Shown here: positions 5,672-8,189 of the stretch, piece after piece
Position numbering within the stretch: the first letter of the stretch is position 1
Layout: each line of letters begins with the position of its first letter
Assembly: GCA_003552885.1 (NCBI GenBank)
Contig: PUPA01000104.1
Coordinates: forward strand, 1 to 8,189
Direction: 5' to 3'
DNA length: 8,189 nucleotides
Origin: Natrialbaceae archaeon
GTDB taxonomy: Archaea > Halobacteriota > Halobacteria > Halobacteriales > Natrialbaceae
Notes under the pieces: model-generated
The model's database searches: none
Seen by the model: the letters and a program-made list of their open reading frames with translations, nothing else
Told to the model about the DNA's origin: nothing
Position numbers and translations under genes: made by a program

Positions 5672-6391
5672 ATGACCGAGACGCGAGGTGCGACCCCGAC
5701 GATCCCGCAGGTGGCGCTGATCGGCCTGTTCGTGACGGCGCTCGCGACCGCCCAGCTGACGGCGGCGAAGATCCTCGCCTTCGAGCTCCCGTTCGCGTTG
5801 CCGATCGCGGGGCCGGAGCTCGTGCTCCCCGGCGCGGCGCTCGCGTACGCGCTCACCTTCCTCGCCAGCGACTGCTACGCCGAACTCTACGGGCGGCGGG
5901 CCGCGGCGGTGGTCGTCAACGTCGCGTTCGCGATGAACTTCGTCGTCTTGCTTCTGGTGTGGTCGACGATCCTCGCGCCCGCCTCGGAGGCCTCGCCGGT
6001 CGACCCCGGCGAGTTCGCCGCGGTCCTCGGCCCGGCGGCGAACGTCGTGGTCGGGAGCCTGCTCGCGTACGTCGTCAGCCAGAACTGGGACGTCTGGCTC
6101 TTCCACGAGATTCGCGACCGGACCGGCCCCGAGCTGCTGTGGCTTCGCAACCTCGTCTCGACCGCGACGAGCCAGGCGATCGACACGGTACTCTTCGTGA
6201 GCGTCGCGTTCTTTCTCGCCCCGACGCTGCTGGGGATCGAGGGAGCCCTGCCGCTCGCGGCGATCCCCGCCCTGATCGTCGGCCAGTACCTGCTGAAAGT
6301 CGCGATCGCGGTCCTCGATACGCCCGTCGTCTACCTCGTCGTCGGGCTCGTGCGCTCGCGGTCGGACGCGGACGTCCGGACGGCGGCCTGA
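5672..6391 (+). CDS. yhhQ: YhhQ/DUF165-type queuosine-precursor transporter
   Basis: The 239-residue protein belongs to the YhhQ (DUF165, VUT) family of membrane transporters; the E. coli member takes up the queuosine precursors preQ0 and preQ1. Six or seven hydrophobic segments are visible, at about 11-35, 48-66, 76-100, 116-138, 163-188, 192-212 and 215-227. Family motifs are present: SDCYAELYG (66-74) ending the second helix, SQNWDVWLFHEIR (136-148), and LWLRNLVSTATSQAIDT (156-172), which carries the polar residues expected in the transport path. In an archaeon the likely purpose is salvage of preQ0-like bases for archaeosine in tRNA; this is inferred, and no tgtA or arcS gene is adjacent. 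The start at 5672 fits the TATA box 27 nt upstream. The next gene is 110 bp downstream, probably with its own promoter. Confidence 0.93.
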   Translation: MTETRGATPTIPQVALIGLFVTALATAQLTAAKILAFELPFALPIAGPELVLPGAALAYALTFLASDCYAELYGRRAAAVVVNVAFAMNFVVLLLVWSTILAPASEASPVDPGEFAAVLGPAANVVVGSLLAYVVSQNWDVWLFHEIRDRTGPELLWLRNLVSTATSQAIDTVLFVSVAFFLAPTLLGIEGALPLAAIPALIVGQYLLKVAIAVLDTPVVYLVVGLVRSRSDADVRTAA

Positions 6392-6395
6392 CGGG

Positions 6396-6455
6396 TGTCC
6401 ACCGCGGCTCCCGGCTGTCCATCGCGACTCCCGGGCGTCCACCACGGCTCCCGGA
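6396..6455. repeat. Three tandem 20-bp repeats between yhhQ and the aminopeptidase gene
   Basis: The copies at 6396-6415 (TGTCCACCGCGGCTCCCGGC), 6416-6435 (TGTCCATCGCGACTCCCGGG) and 6436-6455 (CGTCCACCACGGCTCCCGGA) differ at a few positions each. They start four bases after the yhhQ stop and fill most of the 110-bp intergenic region. The period is not a multiple of three, so the array is not maintained as coding sequence. Confidence 0.92.
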
Positions 6456-6471
6456 CGGCTCCGACCCCCGG

Positions 6472-6480
6472 AGCTATACG
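6472..6480 (+). promoter_or_regulatory. Possible TATA-like site for the aminopeptidase gene
   Basis: AGCTATACG at about 6472-6480 is the only AT-richer patch between the 20-bp repeats and the ATG at 6502, about 26 nt upstream. The match is short, so this is a weak call. Confidence 0.35.
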
Positions 6481-6501
6481 CCCCTGGTTCCGAACGCCGC
6501 C

Positions 6502-7596
6502 ATGGACGAACGCGTTCGCGAACACGCGGAGATCCTCGTCGACTGGAGCGCGCGGGTCGGAGCCGGCGACGACGTCGTCGTCTCGGTCGGCCCGGAGGCC
6601 CACGAGCTGGCGGTCGCCGTCGCCGAGAAACTCGGCGAGCGGGGTGCGACCCTCCTCGCGACCTACGGCTCCGGGGAGCTCCGCCGGGCGTACCTGCGCG
6701 CCCACGACGGCGAGTTCGAGGAGTCGAGCCACGAGCGGGCGTTGCTCGAGGCCGCCGACGTCTACCTCTCGCTCGGCGGCGGCCGCAACCGGAGCGCGAC
6801 GGCCGACGTCCCCGACGACCGCCGCCGGGGCCACCGGCGGGCGAATCGGGCCGTCCGGGAGGCGCGCTACGACACCCGGTGGGTCTCGACCGTCCACCCG
6901 ACGCGATCGCTCGCCCAGGCGGCGAACATGGCCACCGAGGAGTACCGCGAGTTCGCCTACGGCGCGATACTCAGAGACTGGGAGGCGATGGCCGAGGAGA
7001 TGGCCGGGATGAAAGCGCTCCTCGACGCGGGCAGCGAGCTCCGGCTCGTCTCCGCGGGGACCGACCTGCGGGCGTCGATCGAGGGACGGAGCGCGGTCAA
7101 CAGCGCCGCCTCGGTCGCCTACGACTCACACAACCTCCCCAGCGGCGAGGTGTTCACCGCCCCGGCGGCGGCCGACGGGGAGGTCACCTTCGACGTCCCG
7201 ATGACCCTCCGGGGTCGGCCCGTCCGGGACGTCCGGCTGACCGTCGAGGACGGCGAAGTCGTCGAGTTCGAGGCCGCCGAGGGCGAGGACGTGATCGCGG
7301 GGATCCTCGACACCGACGCGGGCGCCCGTCGACTCGGGGAGTTCGGGATCGGGATGAATCGCGGCGTCGACCGCTACACCGACAACGTCCTCTTCGACGA
7401 GAAGATGGGCGACACCGTCCACCTGGCCGTGGGCCGGGCGTACGACGCCTGCCTGCCCGCGGGCGAGTCGGGCAACGAGAGCGCGGTTCACGTCGACATG
7501 ATCCTCGACGTGAGCGAGGCGTCCCGACTCGAGGTCGACGGCGAGGTCGTCCAGCGAAACGGCCGGTTCCGCTGGGAGGAGGGATTCGACGGCTAG
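6502..7596 (+). CDS. M29-family metallo-aminopeptidase
   Basis: The ATG at 6502 gives 364 residues resembling family M29 aminopeptidases (AmpS, AmpT, thermophilic aminopeptidase II), cytoplasmic two-metal enzymes that remove N-terminal residues from peptides. The characteristic metal-site segments are in order: HNLPSGEVFTAP with Glu216, LGEFGIGMN with Glu280, DTVHLAVG with His307, and SAVHVDMI with His330 and Asp332. Tyr314 in GRAYDACL is placed like the family's catalytic tyrosine. The N-terminal domain (MDERVREHAEILVDWSARVG, then ALLEAADVYLSLGG) also fits. Length is slightly below the usual 370-410 because the loop between the two His segments is short. No signal peptide is present. The frame is open upstream into yhhQ, but those residues are Arg/Pro-rich shadow sequence. 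Short repeats with an ACCGCGGCTC core lie on both sides of the gene in opposite orientation. Confidence 0.92.
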   Translation: MDERVREHAEILVDWSARVGAGDDVVVSVGPEAHELAVAVAEKLGERGATLLATYGSGELRRAYLRAHDGEFEESSHERALLEAADVYLSLGGGRNRSATADVPDDRRRGHRRANRAVREARYDTRWVSTVHPTRSLAQAANMATEEYREFAYGAILRDWEAMAEEMAGMKALLDAGSELRLVSAGTDLRASIEGRSAVNSAASVAYDSHNLPSGEVFTAPAAADGEVTFDVPMTLRGRPVRDVRLTVEDGEVVEFEAAEGEDVIAGILDTDAGARRLGEFGIGMNRGVDRYTDNVLFDEKMGDTVHLAVGRAYDACLPAGESGNESAVHVDMILDVSEASRLEVDGEVVQRNGRFRWEEGFDG

Positions 7597-7606
7597 ATCG
7601 TCGGCT

Positions 7607-7649
7607 CCGTGGAGCCACGGTGTGCGGTGGGCCGTAGAGCCGCGGTGTC
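7607..7649. repeat. Two near-direct repeats (25-bp spacing) and a small hairpin after the aminopeptidase gene
   Basis: CCGTGGAGCCACGGTGTG (7607-7624) and CCGTAGAGCCGCGGTGTC (7632-7649) match at 15 of 18 positions. The first is also self-complementary (CCGTGG/CCACGG) and overlaps GGCTCC/GGAGCC at 7603-7616, just after the stop at 7596. The pair may mark a transcript end, but there is no T-run. The rest of 7650-7727 shows no gene or clear signal. Confidence 0.6.
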
Positions 7650-7727
7650 AGGTCTCTCGCGGGCACCCACGCGGGCGAGCCTGCCGCCGGTCGCGGCGAC
7701 TCCCCCGCCGGAGGCGCGAACGGGCCG

Positions 7728-7865
7728 TCACTGCGGGGTGAACGCAGCCGGGGTGAGCGCCGTCGCACAGATCGGGCAGCCGTACTCCAGCGTGGCCGCC
7801 CGCATCTCCTCGTCGGCCTCGAAGTCGCGACCACAGGCCGGACAGCTGGTGAGATACTTTTCCAT
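7728..7865 (-). CDS. Small CxxC...CxxC zinc-ribbon protein
   Basis: The ATG at 7865 encodes 45 residues: MEKYLTSCPACGRDFEADEE followed by MRAATLEYGCPICATALTPA and AFTPQ. Two CPxC knuckles (Cys8/Cys11 and Cys30/Cys33), 18 residues apart, form a standard zinc ribbon, and there is little else in the protein. Haloarchaea carry many such one-domain zinc ribbons, whose roles are mostly unknown; nucleic-acid or protein binding is plausible but not shown here. An AT-rich TTTACT (reverse strand, about 7892-7897) lies roughly 29 nt upstream, so I take 7865 as a near-leaderless start. The frame is open further upstream to 8000, but that extension crosses the presumed promoter. It converges on the aminopeptidase gene. 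Confidence 0.82.
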   Translation of the reverse strand: MEKYLTSCPACGRDFEADEEMRAATLEYGCPICATALTPAAFTPQ

Positions 7866-7897
7866 GTACGTTCGTACGATCCGGACCGGCGAGTAAA
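7866..7897 (-). promoter_or_regulatory. Promoter of the zinc-ribbon gene with a short dyad
   Basis: Reading the minus strand, TTTACT at 7892-7897 is a TATA-like element. Between it and the start codon lies the dyad GTACG-TT-CGTAC (plus-strand 7866-7877), which abuts the ATG and overlaps the expected transcription start. It could be an operator for a dimeric repressor or be chance; only one copy is seen. Confidence 0.35.
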
Positions 7898-7918
7898 GCG
7901 ACCCCAAATTTGCAGGGG

Positions 7919-8189
7919 GTGTGTCGCTCCCCGGGTGGATGGGGTACGGAGGTACGAGACACGGACCTACCGGACGCGAAGTCACTCGACAAGGAGTCAC
8001 CGAGTACGGCCCTACCGGACGTCACCGGGTACGGGTCTGTGAAGTACCTCGGGGTCAAGCCCCGAGGCTTCACCGTTTTGACCGCACGTCCCAAAACGGG
8101 CCGTGCTGTCGCAGGCGAATTTAATTCCCCTCGACCTTCCCAAGATGGGTCGGCTGGAATTAACACCCGAACGCCCAGTGCGTCCGTGA
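7919..8189 (+). other. Unassigned right edge: open frame without clear gene identity, possible mobile-element remnant
   Basis: No convincing complete gene lies in 7866-8189. One plus-strand frame is open from a GTG at 7919 (another GTG at 8039) through the window end, giving 90 residues including KYLGVKPRGF and GRAVAGEFNSP. Its third codon positions carry clearly more A/T than those of the real genes here, and no family was recognised. Near repeats ACGGACCTACCGGACG (7961-7976) and ACGGCCCTACCGGACG (8006-8021) precede three stem-loops. This may be the end of a transposable element (for instance of the IS200/IS605 TnpB type, whose ends carry hairpins), a structured RNA, or a truncated gene. Confidence 0.3.
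8039..8162. other. Cluster of three stem-loops
   Basis: Stem A pairs GTGAAG (8039-8044) with CTTCAC (8068-8073) and CCTCGGGG (8047-8054) with CCCCGAGG (8060-8067), leaving a 2-nt bulge and the loop TCAAG: 14 perfect pairs. Stem B pairs GCACG (8084-8088) with CGTGC (8102-8106) and CCC (8090-8092) with GGG (8098-8100) around AAAAC. An alternative pairing of CCGTTTTG (8073-8080) with CAAAACGG (8092-8099) competes with B. Stem C pairs TTAATTCC (8121-8128) with GGAATTAA (8155-8162) and CGACC (8132-8136) with GGTCG (8148-8152). The strand of any transcript is unknown. Confidence 0.8.

Noticed and set aside
5642..6445. Minus-strand open frame of 267 codons
   Set aside because: It is antisense to yhhQ and full of Arg/Asp/Glu from reverse reading of hydrophobic codons.
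5959..6501. N-terminal extension of the aminopeptidase
   Set aside because: It overlaps yhhQ in another frame and the 20-bp array; the M29 N-terminus begins at the ATG at 6502.
1..8189. tRNA or rRNA genes
   Set aside because: No cloverleaf with a T-loop consensus and no rRNA-like segment was recognised by eye on either strand.

Overview
The window looks like chromosomal DNA from a halophilic archaeon (class Halobacteria). The evidence is high G+C with strong G/C preference at third codon positions, proteins rich in Asp/Glu and poor in Lys, AT-rich TATA-like boxes about 25-30 nt upstream of start codons with little room for a leader, small CxxC zinc-ribbon proteins, and an archaeal MTH865-type protein. 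The species cannot be named from the sequence.

Layout: (1) 1-125, minus: N-terminal part of an MTH865-family protein, divergent from a four-helix CopD-like membrane protein (239-793, plus). (2) 800-1663, minus: a five-helix membrane protein with a long Gly/Ala/Ser-rich repetitive tail, convergent with the previous gene. (3) 1928-2314, plus: a ribbon-helix-helix DNA-binding protein with an extra C-terminal domain. (4) 2368-3909, minus: cobyric acid synthase CbiP, a cobalamin biosynthesis enzyme, preceded by a 27-bp tandem repeat and a 58-aa unknown ORF (4055-4231, minus). (5) 4329-5468, minus: a proline racemase-fold enzyme whose second catalytic position is Thr, suggesting trans-3-hydroxy-L-proline dehydratase rather than a racemase. 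(6) 5672-6391, plus: a YhhQ-type queuosine-precursor transporter. (7) 6502-7596, plus: an M29-family metallo-aminopeptidase. (8) 7728-7865, minus: a 45-aa zinc-ribbon protein. (9) 7866-8189: no convincing complete gene, but three consecutive stem-loops and less GC-biased sequence, possibly the edge of a mobile element or a structured RNA.

The genes are mostly single-gene units in alternating orientations and do not form one pathway. Cofactor and modified-base supply (CbiP, YhhQ) and amino-acid or peptide catabolism (dehydratase, aminopeptidase) are represented, with small haloarchaeal proteins between them. The most unusual property of the window is unrelated short tandem repeats at five places: two inside genes, where they encode low-complexity insertions or tails, and three in intergenic DNA. 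I found no convincing new defence, CRISPR or conflict system. The best leads are the structured right edge, the repeat arrays, the 58-aa ORF next to cbiP and the active-site substitution in the racemase-fold enzyme.
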